Below, piece after piece: positions 54,356 to 63,168 of a stretch of 64,000 nucleotides of DNA. The DNA is taken from contig JAFYYV010000036.1 of assembly GCA_017557405.1 (NCBI GenBank), forward strand, positions 1-64,000. The letters are read 5' to 3'. A program made the position numbers and the translations under genes. The first letter of the stretch is position 1. The number at the start of each line of letters is the position of its first letter. Origin of the DNA: Prevotella sp. (GTDB taxonomy: Bacteria; Bacteroidota; Bacteroidia; Bacteroidales; Bacteroidaceae). The notes under the pieces are model-generated. The model saw only the letters and a list, made by a program, of their open reading frames with translations, was not told the DNA's origin and did no database searches.

Positions 54356-55047
54356 GAAAACCGCGTATCAAAAGTATTCCTTATGACGAGTTCAAGGATA
54401 ACGCCGCATTGGAGAGGATCGTTGACGAACTTCACGAAGGCGGTGTGAACGTAGTGGTGGGTTCACTCGACCAGGCTATCAACTGGGGACGCTCGAACTC
54501 ACTGTGGTCACTCACCTTCGCCACATCGTGTTGTGGTATCGAGTTCATGGCTGTCGGTTGTGCTCGATACGACTTTGCCCGTTTTGGATTCGAGGTGACT
54601 CGCAACTCTCCTCGTCAAGCCGACCTCATCATGTGTGCTGGTACCATCACTCATAAGATGGCTCCCGTGCTGAAACGTCTTTACGATGAGATGGCCGAAC
54701 CTAAGTATGTGATTGCAGTAGGTGGATGCGCCATCTCAGGTGGCCCGTTCAAGTCGAGCTATCATGTGGTGAAGGGCATCGAGGAGATTGTTCCTGTGGA
54801 TGTCTTCATTCCTGGTTGTCCTCCGCGTCCCGAAGCCATCATGTATGGTATGATGCAGTTGCAACGCAAGGTGAAGATTGAGAAGTTCTTCGGTGGTGCC
54901 AACCACAAGCAGAACAAAGAAGAGCGCAAGCTTGGCATCTCGAACGAGGAACTCACCTATGGCAAGAAAGGAAAGCCCATTGTGGTGACCGAGGTTCCAG
55001 AGGAGTTTACTGAAACTATTAAAAAAGAACAGGAGGAAGCGAAATGA
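54346..55047 (+). CDS. nuoB: NADH-quinone oxidoreductase subunit B
   Basis: This 233-aa protein holds the N2 cluster ligands Cys62-Cys63 (TSCCGIEF), Cys128 (VGGCAISGG) and Cys158 (PGCPPRPEA). The ATG at 54346 (MEVRKPRIKSIPYDEF) is preferred over 54325, which would deepen the overlap with nuoA. The C-terminal 50 residues are a charged extension. The stop overlaps the nuoCD start (ATGA). Confidence 0.96.
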   Translation: MEVRKPRIKSIPYDEFKDNAALERIVDELHEGGVNVVVGSLDQAINWGRSNSLWSLTFATSCCGIEFMAVGCARYDFARFGFEVTRNSPRQADLIMCAGTITHKMAPVLKRLYDEMAEPKYVIAVGGCAISGGPFKSSYHVVKGIEEIVPVDVFIPGCPPRPEAIMYGMMQLQRKVKIEKFFGGANHKQNKEERKLGISNEELTYGKKGKPIVVTEVPEEFTETIKKEQEEAK

Positions 55048-56654
55048 AACTGAATAATCTTGTATTTGATTTCGATAAGTTTGCCTCCGAAATGGCAAAT
55101 CTGAAGAACCAGAAGCATTTTGACTATTTGGTGACCATCATCGGTGAGGACTTCGGTGAAGAAGGACTGGGATGTATCTACATCCTTGAGAATACTGACA
55201 CACACGAACGCACATCGGTGAAGATGATTGCCCGCACCCAGGTGTGTGGTGATGGAATGGCTTCAAATGGAACTGGAGACACCGATGGTCAGAGGATTCC
55301 TTATATCCCCACGGTGACTGGTTTATGGAAGAGTGCCGACCTGTTGGAGCGCGAAGTATATGACTTCTTGGGCATTGTGTTCCTAGGTCATCCCGATATG
55401 CGTCGTCTGTTCCTGCGTAGTGACTTCAAGGGCTACCCCTTGCGTAAGGACTATGTGGCCTCCGACGACTATTCATTGGAGGATGATGTGGAGCCCGACT
55501 ATGGTTTGGAATACTATATCGACAAGTATGGCAACCTGCAATGCAAGCAGAACCGCTTGTTCAACGATGATGACTATGTGGTGAACATTGGTCCTCAGCA
55601 TCCTTCCACACACGGTGTGCTCCGTCTACAGACAACACTCGATGGTGAGACCGTGAAGCGCATCTATCCTCATCTTGGTTATATCCACCGCGGTATTGAG
55701 AAGATGTGGGAAAGCATGACATACCCGCAGACACTTGCTCTGACCGACCGATTGAACTATCTCTCGGCCATGATGCATCGTCATGCGTTGGTGGGTGTCA
55801 TCGAAGAGGCTATGGGTATTGAGTTGACCGACCGTATCAAGACCATCCGCACCATCATGGATGAGTTGCAACGTCTTGATTCACATCTGCTCTATTGTGG
55901 ATGTACAGCTCAGGACTTGGGTGCTCTGACCGCTTTCCTCTATTGTATGCGTGATCGTGAGCATGTGCTCAATGTGATGGAGGAAACTACAGGAGGACGC
56001 CTCATTCAGAACTACTACCGCATTGGAGGTTTGCAGGATGACATTGATCCCAACTTCGTGAAGAACGTGAAGGATTTGTGTGCTTATCTTCGTCCGATGA
56101 TTCAGGAGTACATGGATGTGTTTGGTGACAATGTCATCACTCACAACCGTCTGGAGAAGGTGGGTGCTATGAACCTCGAGGATTGCATCAACTATGGTGT
56201 GACAGGTCCTGCAGGACGTGCTGCTGGTTGGAAGAATGATGTTCGCAAAAACCACCCATACGATGTGTATGACAAGGTGGAATGGAAGCAGATCACGCTC
56301 ACAGGTTGCGACTCGATGGATCGTTATCTCGTTCATATTCAGGAGATGTATCAGAGCCTCGACATCATTGAGCAACTGATTGACAACATTCCTGAAGGCG
56401 ACTACTATGTGAAGCAGAAGCCCATCATCAAAGTGCCCGAGGGACAGTGGTACTTCTCTGTGGAAGGTGCCAGCGGTGAGTTTGGTGTCTATCTCGATTC
56501 GAAAGGTGACAAGAGTCCTTATCGCATGAAGATGCGTCCTATGGGCCTCACATTGATTGGTGCTCTCGACACGATGTTGCGTGGACAGAAGATTGCCGAC
56601 CTGGTAACCACCACAGCCGCCATCGATGTTGTGATTCCAGATATTGACAGATGA
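55044..56654 (+). CDS. nuoCD: NADH-quinone oxidoreductase subunit CD (fused)
   Basis: This 536-aa fusion has a NuoC part (about 1-165; LLEREVYDFLGIVFLGHPDMRR) and a NuoD part from about 179 (IGPQHPSTHGVLRL, HLGYIHRGIEKMWE, end DLVTTTAAIDVVIPDIDR). NuoD lines the quinone cavity. CD fusions are known in Bacteroidetes and gammaproteobacteria. A 70-bp AT-rich spacer follows. Confidence 0.96.
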   Translation: MKLNNLVFDFDKFASEMANLKNQKHFDYLVTIIGEDFGEEGLGCIYILENTDTHERTSVKMIARTQVCGDGMASNGTGDTDGQRIPYIPTVTGLWKSADLLEREVYDFLGIVFLGHPDMRRLFLRSDFKGYPLRKDYVASDDYSLEDDVEPDYGLEYYIDKYGNLQCKQNRLFNDDDYVVNIGPQHPSTHGVLRLQTTLDGETVKRIYPHLGYIHRGIEKMWESMTYPQTLALTDRLNYLSAMMHRHALVGVIEEAMGIELTDRIKTIRTIMDELQRLDSHLLYCGCTAQDLGALTAFLYCMRDREHVLNVMEETTGGRLIQNYYRIGGLQDDIDPNFVKNVKDLCAYLRPMIQEYMDVFGDNVITHNRLEKVGAMNLEDCINYGVTGPAGRAAGWKNDVRKNHPYDVYDKVEWKQITLTGCDSMDRYLVHIQEMYQSLDIIEQLIDNIPEGDYYVKQKPIIKVPEGQWYFSVEGASGEFGVYLDSKGDKSPYRMKMRPMGLTLIGALDTMLRGQKIADLVTTTAAIDVVIPDIDR

Positions 56655-56724
56655 GTTAATAAGTTGATGAGTTTGTAAGTTTTAAGAAAGGACTCAGAAA
56701 CTAATAAACTAAAGAACTGATATT

Positions 56725-57813
56725 ATGTTTGATTTTTCAATAGTAACACAATGGTTCGACGGTCTTCTCCGAAACACGTTAGGTCTCGGTGATTTCTGGT
56801 CGATACTTATTGAGTGCGTGGTGGTGGGAGTCATCATCCTCACGGCTTATGCCCTGCTTGCCATCGCACTGATATTCATGGAGCGCAAGGTCTGTGCCTA
56901 CTTCCAGTGCCGTTTGGGCCCGATGCGTGTAGGACCTTGGGGAATCTTCCAGGTGTTTGCCGATGTGGTGAAGATGCTCATCAAAGAGATCTTCTTCGTC
57001 GACAAGGCCGACAAGTTCCTCTATGCGATTGCTCCATTGCTTGTCATCATAGCCTCTGTGGGAACCTTCTCGTTCCTGCCTTGGAACAAGGGTGCAGGTA
57101 TTCTCGACTTCAATGTGGGAGTGTTCCTCATCACAGCCATCTCATCGATTGGTGTGCTGGGAGTGTTCCTCGCTGGATGGGGTAGTAACAACAAGTATTC
57201 TGTAGTGTCAGCCATGCGTGCAGCTGTGCAGATGATTTCCTATGAGATGTCGCTTTGCCTGTGTCTCATCACGGCAGTCATCTTGATTGGTTCGATGCAG
57301 GTGAGCACTATTGTCGATTACCAGACAGGACCTTGGAACTGGCTCATCGTGAAAGGTCACATTCCTGCCATCATCGCTTTCATTGTCTTCCTCATTGCAG
57401 GAAACGCAGAAGCCAATCGTGGCCCGTTTGATATGGCAGAGGCAGAGAGTGAGTTGACCGCTGGACACCACACCGAGTATTCAGGTATGGGCTTCGGCTT
57501 CTTCTATCTGGCCGAGTTCCTCAACCTCTTCATTATCTCTGGAATAGCCACCACCGTCTTCTTGGGTGGTTGGGCACCATTGAACATTGGCATCGAGGCC
57601 TTCGACAATGTGATGAACTACATCCCAGGATTTGTGTGGTTCCTCGGAAAGGCCTTTGTTGTGGTGTGGTTGCTTATGTGGGTGAAGTGGACATTCCCCC
57701 GTCTGCGTATTGACCAGATCCTTAAACTTGAGTGGAAATATCTGATGCCTCTGTCGCTCATCAACCTCGTGCTGATGACCGTCGTGGTAGCACTGGGTCT
57801 TTATATTAAATAA
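56725..57813 (+). CDS. nuoH: NADH-quinone oxidoreductase subunit H
   Basis: This 362-aa protein has eight or nine membrane helices, with FMERKVCAYFQCRLGPMRVGPWG and FDMAEAESELTAGHHTEYSG, the conserved loops near the quinone channel. It joins the membrane arm to the peripheral arm. Confidence 0.96.
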   Translation: MFDFSIVTQWFDGLLRNTLGLGDFWSILIECVVVGVIILTAYALLAIALIFMERKVCAYFQCRLGPMRVGPWGIFQVFADVVKMLIKEIFFVDKADKFLYAIAPLLVIIASVGTFSFLPWNKGAGILDFNVGVFLITAISSIGVLGVFLAGWGSNNKYSVVSAMRAAVQMISYEMSLCLCLITAVILIGSMQVSTIVDYQTGPWNWLIVKGHIPAIIAFIVFLIAGNAEANRGPFDMAEAESELTAGHHTEYSGMGFGFFYLAEFLNLFIISGIATTVFLGGWAPLNIGIEAFDNVMNYIPGFVWFLGKAFVVVWLLMWVKWTFPRLRIDQILKLEWKYLMPLSLINLVLMTVVVALGLYIK

Positions 57814-57825
57814 GGTGTATATACA

Positions 57826-58359
57826 ATGGAACAGAACAAATCATATTTCAGCGAAATCGTGGATGGCGTGAAAACGTTGGCTACGGGTATGAAAGTCACT
57901 CTGAAGGAGTATTTCACCCCGAAGTCCACTGAGCAATATCCTGAGAATCGCAAGACAACACTGCACGTGGCCAGCCGACATCGTGGACGCTTGGTGTTCA
58001 AGCGCAATGAGGATGGCAGCTACAAGTGTACGGCATGTACATTGTGCGAGAAAGCCTGTCCCAATGGAACCATCAAGATTGTCGCCCACATGGACGAAGA
58101 TCCTGAGACAGGCAAGAAGAAGAGAGTGCTCGACGACTATCAGTATGACCTTGGCGACTGCATGTTCTGCCAGCTCTGTACGAATGCTTGCAACTTCGAT
58201 GCCATTGAGTTCACCAACGATTTTGAGAATGCCACATTCGAGCGTGAATCGCTGGTGCTTCATCTCAACAAAGAGGTATATGAAGGTGGTTCGCTTCCCA
58301 ATCTCATCGATGGAGGAGCACCACTGACCATCGGAAAGTTTAACACCAAAACAAAGTAA
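57826..58359 (+). CDS. nuoI: NADH-quinone oxidoreductase subunit I
   Basis: This 177-aa protein has two 4Fe-4S motifs: Cys68, 71, 74, 78 (CTACTLCEKACP) and Cys112, 115, 118, 122 (CMFCQLCTNAC). The second set is followed by NFDAIEF where many ferredoxin motifs have Cys-Pro. It carries clusters N6a and N6b. It starts 12 nt after nuoH. Confidence 0.96.
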   Translation: MEQNKSYFSEIVDGVKTLATGMKVTLKEYFTPKSTEQYPENRKTTLHVASRHRGRLVFKRNEDGSYKCTACTLCEKACPNGTIKIVAHMDEDPETGKKKRVLDDYQYDLGDCMFCQLCTNACNFDAIEFTNDFENATFERESLVLHLNKEVYEGGSLPNLIDGGAPLTIGKFNTKTK

Positions 58360-58365
58360 AGGAAT

Positions 58366-58890
58366 ATGGCAAGATTAGTAATGTTTTGCATTTTGGCCGT
58401 AGTCATCATCGGCTCAGCCATCATGTGCGTGACCACCAAGAGGATCATGAGAGCCGCTACATTCCTGCTCTTTGTTCTCTTTGGTGTGGCAGGTATCTAT
58501 TTCCTGCTCGATTACACGTTCCTGGGTGCTGCACAGATAAGCATCTATGCCGGAGGTATCACCATGATGTATATCTTCGCCATCCAACTTGTCTCCAAAC
58601 GCACCCTTCAAGGTTTGGAGGAGCATGTCAAAGGCAGCCGTGTCATCACGGGTGCACTGGCAGCCCTGATAGGCTTTGGAACTGTAATGTTAGTGTTTTT
58701 CAAAAACCAATTGTTCGACCGCTTGGCCACAATGACCGAAGGTGCTGAGGTGCCTATGGAACAAATCGGCCAGGGTATGGTAGGTGCCGACAAATATGGA
58801 TGGGTGCTCCCCTTCGAGTTCATCTCCATCTTCCTGTTGGCCTGCATCATCGGTGGAATCATGATCGCAAGAAAGGAGGATAAGCAATGA
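58366..58890 (+). CDS. nuoJ: NADH-quinone oxidoreductase subunit J
   Basis: This 174-aa protein has five hydrophobic segments and AAQISIYAGGITMMYIFAIQL, the NuoJ signature. It overlaps nuoK by 4 bp. Confidence 0.95.
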   Translation: MARLVMFCILAVVIIGSAIMCVTTKRIMRAATFLLFVLFGVAGIYFLLDYTFLGAAQISIYAGGITMMYIFAIQLVSKRTLQGLEEHVKGSRVITGALAALIGFGTVMLVFFKNQLFDRLATMTEGAEVPMEQIGQGMVGADKYGWVLPFEFISIFLLACIIGGIMIARKEDKQ

Positions 58891-59195
58891 TACCTGTTGA
58901 ATGTTATTTTGTGCTGAGTGCCATTTTGTTCTTCATTGGCTTCTACGGCTTTGTGACCCGTCGCAACCTGATTGCGATGCTCATCTCTGTTGAACTGGTG
59001 CTGAATGCTGTTGATATCAACTTCGCAGTGTTCAACCGCATTCTCTTCCCTGGACAGCTCGAGGGCTTCTTCTTCACACTGTTCTCCATTGGTGTGAGTG
59101 CTGCCGAGTCAGCTGTTGCTATCGCTATCATAATCAACGTTTACCGCAACTTCAAGAGTGATCAGGTGAACAGTATTGAAAACATGAAATGGTAA
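58887..59195 (+). CDS. nuoK: NADH-quinone oxidoreductase subunit K
   Basis: This 102-aa protein has three helices, with the conserved membrane Glu in LIAMLISVELVLNAVDINF and in SAAESAVAIAIIINVYR. It is part of the proton path. Confidence 0.96.
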   Translation: MIPVECYFVLSAILFFIGFYGFVTRRNLIAMLISVELVLNAVDINFAVFNRILFPGQLEGFFFTLFSIGVSAAESAVAIAIIINVYRNFKSDQVNSIENMKW

Positions 59196-59207
59196 TTATT
59201 TAAGATT

Positions 59208-61190
59208 ATGTACGATTATTCATTTTTGATACTTCTTCTTCCCCTGCTCTCATTCGTTGTGTTGGGACTTGCGGGAATGAAGATGTCACATAAGACAGCA
59301 GGGCTCATTGGCACTTGCACGCTTGGTGTGATCACAATACTCAGCTATGCCACGGCAATTGAGTATTTCACCTCAGCACGTCTTGCCTCAGGAGCCTTCC
59401 AGACCATAGTGCCCTATAACTACACCTGGCTGCCACTTGGCAAATTGCATTTTGACATGGGCATCTTGCTCGACCCCATCTCGGTGGTCATGCTCATTGT
59501 CATCTCCACGGTGTCGCTCATGGTGCACATCTATTCTTTTGGTTACATGCACGGTGAGAAAGGCTTCCAGCGCTACTATGCCTTCCTGAGCCTCTTCACC
59601 ATGTCGATGCTCGGACTTGTGTTGGCCACCAACATCTTCCAGATGTACATGTTCTGGGAACTCGTGGGTGTGTCTTCCTATCTGCTCATCGGTTTCTACT
59701 ATCCATTGGGTGCAGCAGTTGCAGCCTCCAAGAAGGCATTCATTGTGACTCGTTTCGCTGACATGTTCTTCTTGATTGGTATTCTCATCTTTGGCTACTA
59801 CACCCGCTCGTTCAGCTTCTCGTTCCTTGGAGTCGTTGATCCCACCCATGGAACATCGTTGATTATGGGTAGTGCTGCCAAGGCTGCCGCTGCAGGTGGT
59901 CTCATCCTACCTACTGCTCTGGTGCTGATGTTCATTGGTGGAGCTGGTAAGAGTGCCATGTTCCCGTTGCACATCTGGTTACCCGATGCCATGGAGGGTC
60001 CCACACCTGTCTCTGCACTTATCCATGCTGCAACGATGGTTGTGGCTGGTGTGTTCCAGGTGGCTCGTATGTTCCCCTTGTGGATTGAGTATGCTCCACA
60101 GGCCATGTCCATCATTGTTTGGGTGGGTGTGTTCACTGCCTTCTATGCAGCAGCTGTGGCATGTGCCCAAACCGATATCAAACGTGTGTTGGCCTTCTCT
60201 ACCATCTCGCAGATCGCCTTCATGATGGTGGCCCTCGGCGTATGTCTGCCCGGACACGGAGCCGTGCTCGACAACCACATGCAGCTGGGTTATATGGCTG
60301 GTATGTTCCACCTGTTCACCCACGCCATGTTCAAGGCCTGCCTGTTCCTTTGCGCCGGTTGCATCATCCACGCCGTACACTCCAACGAGATGGCCTTCAT
60401 GGGTGGTCTTCGCAAGTATATGCCCATCACGCATTGGACGTTCCTCATCTCTTGTCTGGCCATCGCGGGCATCCCGTTCTTCTCAGGCTTCAGCTCGAAG
60501 GATGAGATCATCACAGCCTGCTTCCAGTACAGTCCTGTGGTGGGTTGGATCATGACAGGTATTGCCGCCATGACAGCCTTCTACATGTTCCGTCTCTACT
60601 ATGGAATCTTCTGGGGAACCGAGAACAAGGAAGCCCACGAGCATCACACGCCACATGAGGCTCCTCTCACGATGACAGTTCCTCTCATCATTCTTTGCTG
60701 CATCACGTTGGGCGTGGGTATCTACACCACTATTGCTGGTTTTGCAGGGTGGGGTGGTTCCTTCGGTTCGTTTGTCAGTGCCAATGGTCAGGATTACACC
60801 ATCCACTTCGACCACAAGATTGCTTTGACCTCAACCGTCATTGCCATCTTGAGCATCTGCCTTGCCACCTACATCTTCAAGGGTGAGAAGCAACCCATTG
60901 CCGACAAGCTCTACAAGACATTCCCCAATCTCTGGCGTGCTGCCTACAAGCGTTTCTATCAGGACGAGATTTGGCAGTTTTTCACCCACAAAATCATCTT
61001 CCGTTGTGTCTCCATGCCCATTGCTTGGTTTGACCGTCGTGTCATCGATGGCACCTTCAACTTCATGGCTTGGGGCACCAATGAGGCAGGTGAGTCACTC
61101 CGTCCTTGGCAGAGTGGTGATGTCCGTCAGTATGTGGTATGGTTCCTCACAGGAGCAGTTGCCTTAACATTAGTATTACTTGCTATATAA
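59208..61190 (+). CDS. nuoL: NADH-quinone oxidoreductase subunit L
   Basis: This 660-aa antiporter-like subunit has FWELVGVSSYLLIGFYY, GGAGKSAMFPLHIWLPDAMEG and ALIHAATMVVAGV, the pumping helices, and a long C-terminal region that ends in a membrane anchor after a lateral helix. It starts 12 nt after nuoK. Confidence 0.96.
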   Translation: MYDYSFLILLLPLLSFVVLGLAGMKMSHKTAGLIGTCTLGVITILSYATAIEYFTSARLASGAFQTIVPYNYTWLPLGKLHFDMGILLDPISVVMLIVISTVSLMVHIYSFGYMHGEKGFQRYYAFLSLFTMSMLGLVLATNIFQMYMFWELVGVSSYLLIGFYYPLGAAVAASKKAFIVTRFADMFFLIGILIFGYYTRSFSFSFLGVVDPTHGTSLIMGSAAKAAAAGGLILPTALVLMFIGGAGKSAMFPLHIWLPDAMEGPTPVSALIHAATMVVAGVFQVARMFPLWIEYAPQAMSIIVWVGVFTAFYAAAVACAQTDIKRVLAFSTISQIAFMMVALGVCLPGHGAVLDNHMQLGYMAGMFHLFTHAMFKACLFLCAGCIIHAVHSNEMAFMGGLRKYMPITHWTFLISCLAIAGIPFFSGFSSKDEIITACFQYSPVVGWIMTGIAAMTAFYMFRLYYGIFWGTENKEAHEHHTPHEAPLTMTVPLIILCCITLGVGIYTTIAGFAGWGGSFGSFVSANGQDYTIHFDHKIALTSTVIAILSICLATYIFKGEKQPIADKLYKTFPNLWRAAYKRFYQDEIWQFFTHKIIFRCVSMPIAWFDRRVIDGTFNFMAWGTNEAGESLRPWQSGDVRQYVVWFLTGAVALTLVLLAI

Positions 61191-61200
61191 ATAAGAAGAA

Positions 61201-62700
61201 ATGAATATATTAAGTCTATTCGTAATAATCCCCGTCCTGATGCTCTTGGGCCTCTGGTTGTCCAAGAACCTCAATCAGGTGCGTGGTGTGATGGTGGTCG
61301 GAGCCTCGTGCTTGCTGGCCCTGTCCATTTGGCTGACCGTATATTTCGTTCAGCAGCGTGCAGCTGGTAATACCGATGTGATGCTGCTTGCCAAGAGTAT
61401 TCCATGGTTCAAACCTCTGAACATCGCCTATGCTGTGGGTGTGGATGGCATCTCAGTGGTCATGTTGCTCCTCTCGAGCATCATAGTCTTCACTGGAACA
61501 TTCGCCTCCTGGCAGTTGAAGCCGCTCACCAAGGAGTATTTCCTTTGGTTCACGCTGCTCTCCACAGGTGTGTTCGGATTCTTCATCACCATCGACCTCT
61601 TCACGATGTTCATGTTCTATGAGGTGGCCCTCATCCCCATGTATCTGCTCATCGGAGTGTGGGGTAGTGGAGCGAAGGAGTATTCAGCCATGAAGCTCAC
61701 CCTCATGCTCATGGGAGGTTCGGCACTGCTTGTCATAGGCATCCTGGGCATCTATTTCTTCTCAGGTGCAACAACCATGAATGTGGTTCAGATTGCCACC
61801 ATGCACAACATCCCCGTAGCCATCCAGAAGGTGTTCTTCCCGTTCATCTTCATTGGTTTCGGAGTGCTTGGTGCCATGTTCCCGTTCCACACATGGTCTC
61901 CCGACGGTCATGCATCTGCCCCCACAGCTGTGTCCATGCTCCATGCTGGAGTGCTCATGAAACTGGGAGGATATGGTTGCTTCCGTGTGGCCATGTACCT
62001 GCTTCCTGAGGCAGCCCAGCAGCTTGCTTGGATTTTCCTCATCCTCACCACCATCTCTGTGGTCTATGGAGCCCTCTCCGCTTGTGTGCAAACCGACCTG
62101 AAGTACATCAATGCCTACTCGTCGGTCAGCCACTGTGGTCTGGTGCTGTTTGCCCTATTGATGATGACACAGACCTCTTGTTCGGGAGCCATCCTGCAGA
62201 TGCTCAGCCATGGTCTGATGACAGCCCTCTTCTTTGCTCTCATCGGTATGATTTATGGACGCACCCACACCCGTGATGTACGCAAGTTGGGTGGTCTCAT
62301 GAAGATTATGCCCTTCCTGGCTGTAGGATATCTCATTGCAGGTCTGGCCAACCTTGGATTGCCGGGCTTCTCAGGCTTCACCGCCGAGATGACCATCTTT
62401 GTGGGTTCATTCCAGAATGCCGACACCTTCCATCGTGTCTGCACCATCATTGCCTGTACCTCCATTGTCGTCACAGCAGTCTATATCCTGCGTGTGGCTG
62501 GCAAGATTCTCATGGGCAAGGTGGCTGACCCACACTATGAGCTTCTCACCGATGCCACTTGGGACGAACGTATTGCTGTGGCCTGCCTCATCTTCTGTGT
62601 GGCTGGTCTCGGTCTCACTCCGTTCTTCTTCAAGCCCATCATCGACAATGCCCTGCTTCCCATCCTCTCAGTAGTAAATCCGGCAATGGCAACGATATAG
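61201..62700 (+). CDS. nuoM: NADH-quinone oxidoreductase subunit M
   Basis: This 499-aa antiporter-like subunit has YEVALIPMYLLIGVWG, FPFHTWSPDGHASAPTAVSM and LHAGVLMKLGGYG, all typical of NuoM. It is followed not by nuoN but by an AT-rich spacer and a four-helix-bundle gene. Confidence 0.96.
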   Translation: MNILSLFVIIPVLMLLGLWLSKNLNQVRGVMVVGASCLLALSIWLTVYFVQQRAAGNTDVMLLAKSIPWFKPLNIAYAVGVDGISVVMLLLSSIIVFTGTFASWQLKPLTKEYFLWFTLLSTGVFGFFITIDLFTMFMFYEVALIPMYLLIGVWGSGAKEYSAMKLTLMLMGGSALLVIGILGIYFFSGATTMNVVQIATMHNIPVAIQKVFFPFIFIGFGVLGAMFPFHTWSPDGHASAPTAVSMLHAGVLMKLGGYGCFRVAMYLLPEAAQQLAWIFLILTTISVVYGALSACVQTDLKYINAYSSVSHCGLVLFALLMMTQTSCSGAILQMLSHGLMTALFFALIGMIYGRTHTRDVRKLGGLMKIMPFLAVGYLIAGLANLGLPGFSGFTAEMTIFVGSFQNADTFHRVCTIIACTSIVVTAVYILRVAGKILMGKVADPHYELLTDATWDERIAVACLIFCVAGLGLTPFFFKPIIDNALLPILSVVNPAMATI

Positions 62701-62705
62701 GATAA

Positions 62706-62741
62706 TTAAAAAATTAAGAAATTTAAAAATTAAAAAATTAA
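62706..62741. repeat. AT-rich spacer left of the inserted gene
   Basis: A run of AATTAAAAAATTAAG-like words. It resembles the reverse complement of the AT-rich stretch at 63124-63166. Confidence 0.45.
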
Positions 62742-62755
62742 AGGATTTCATATCA

Positions 62756-63121
62756 ATGTATATTGAGAACAGTGACAATATCATTCAAGACCTTTCGTTC
62801 AAGTTTGCTGTCAGGGTCGTAAAGTTCTATCGGTATCTTGTCGATGAGAAGCGCGAATATGTGTTGTCCAAGCAAATACTACGCAGTGGTACAAGCATTG
62901 GTGCAAACGTTCGAGAAAGCCTTCATGGTCAAAGTGAAGCCGACTTTGTTAATAAGTTGCAGATTGCCCTGAAGGAAGCTGACGAAACCGAGTACTGGTT
63001 AGAGCTTTTCCATGCCACTAATCTCATCAGCGACGAAGAGTTCAGCTCATTGTCTTCTGATGTGAAACAGCTCATTGGAACGTTGGTCAAGATAATCAAG
63101 TCAAAGAAAGGAATCCAATAG
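62756..63121 (+). CDS. Four-helix-bundle protein, 23S rRNA IVP/Avd-like family
   Basis: This 121-aa all-helical protein has the family core LSKQILRSGTSIGANVRES and KLQIALKEADETEYWLELF. Relatives are encoded in 23S rRNA intervening sequences, and one relative (Avd) serves diversity-generating retroelements; stand-alone members have no known function. It lies inside the nuo operon between nuoM and nuoN on the same strand, bounded by AT-rich spacers. This is not a complex I subunit. Confidence 0.9.
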   Translation: MYIENSDNIIQDLSFKFAVRVVKFYRYLVDEKREYVLSKQILRSGTSIGANVRESLHGQSEADFVNKLQIALKEADETEYWLELFHATNLISDEEFSSLSSDVKQLIGTLVKIIKSKKGIQ

Positions 63122-63123
63122 TA

Positions 63124-63166
63124 TAATTTTTTAATTTTATAATTATATAATTTTTAAATTTTTAAA
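63124..63166. repeat. AT-rich spacer right of the inserted gene
   Basis: Almost only A and T (ATTTTTTAATTTTATAATTA...), inverted relative to the left spacer. It leads directly into nuoN without a visible Shine-Dalgarno. Confidence 0.45.
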
Positions 63167-63168
63167 GT

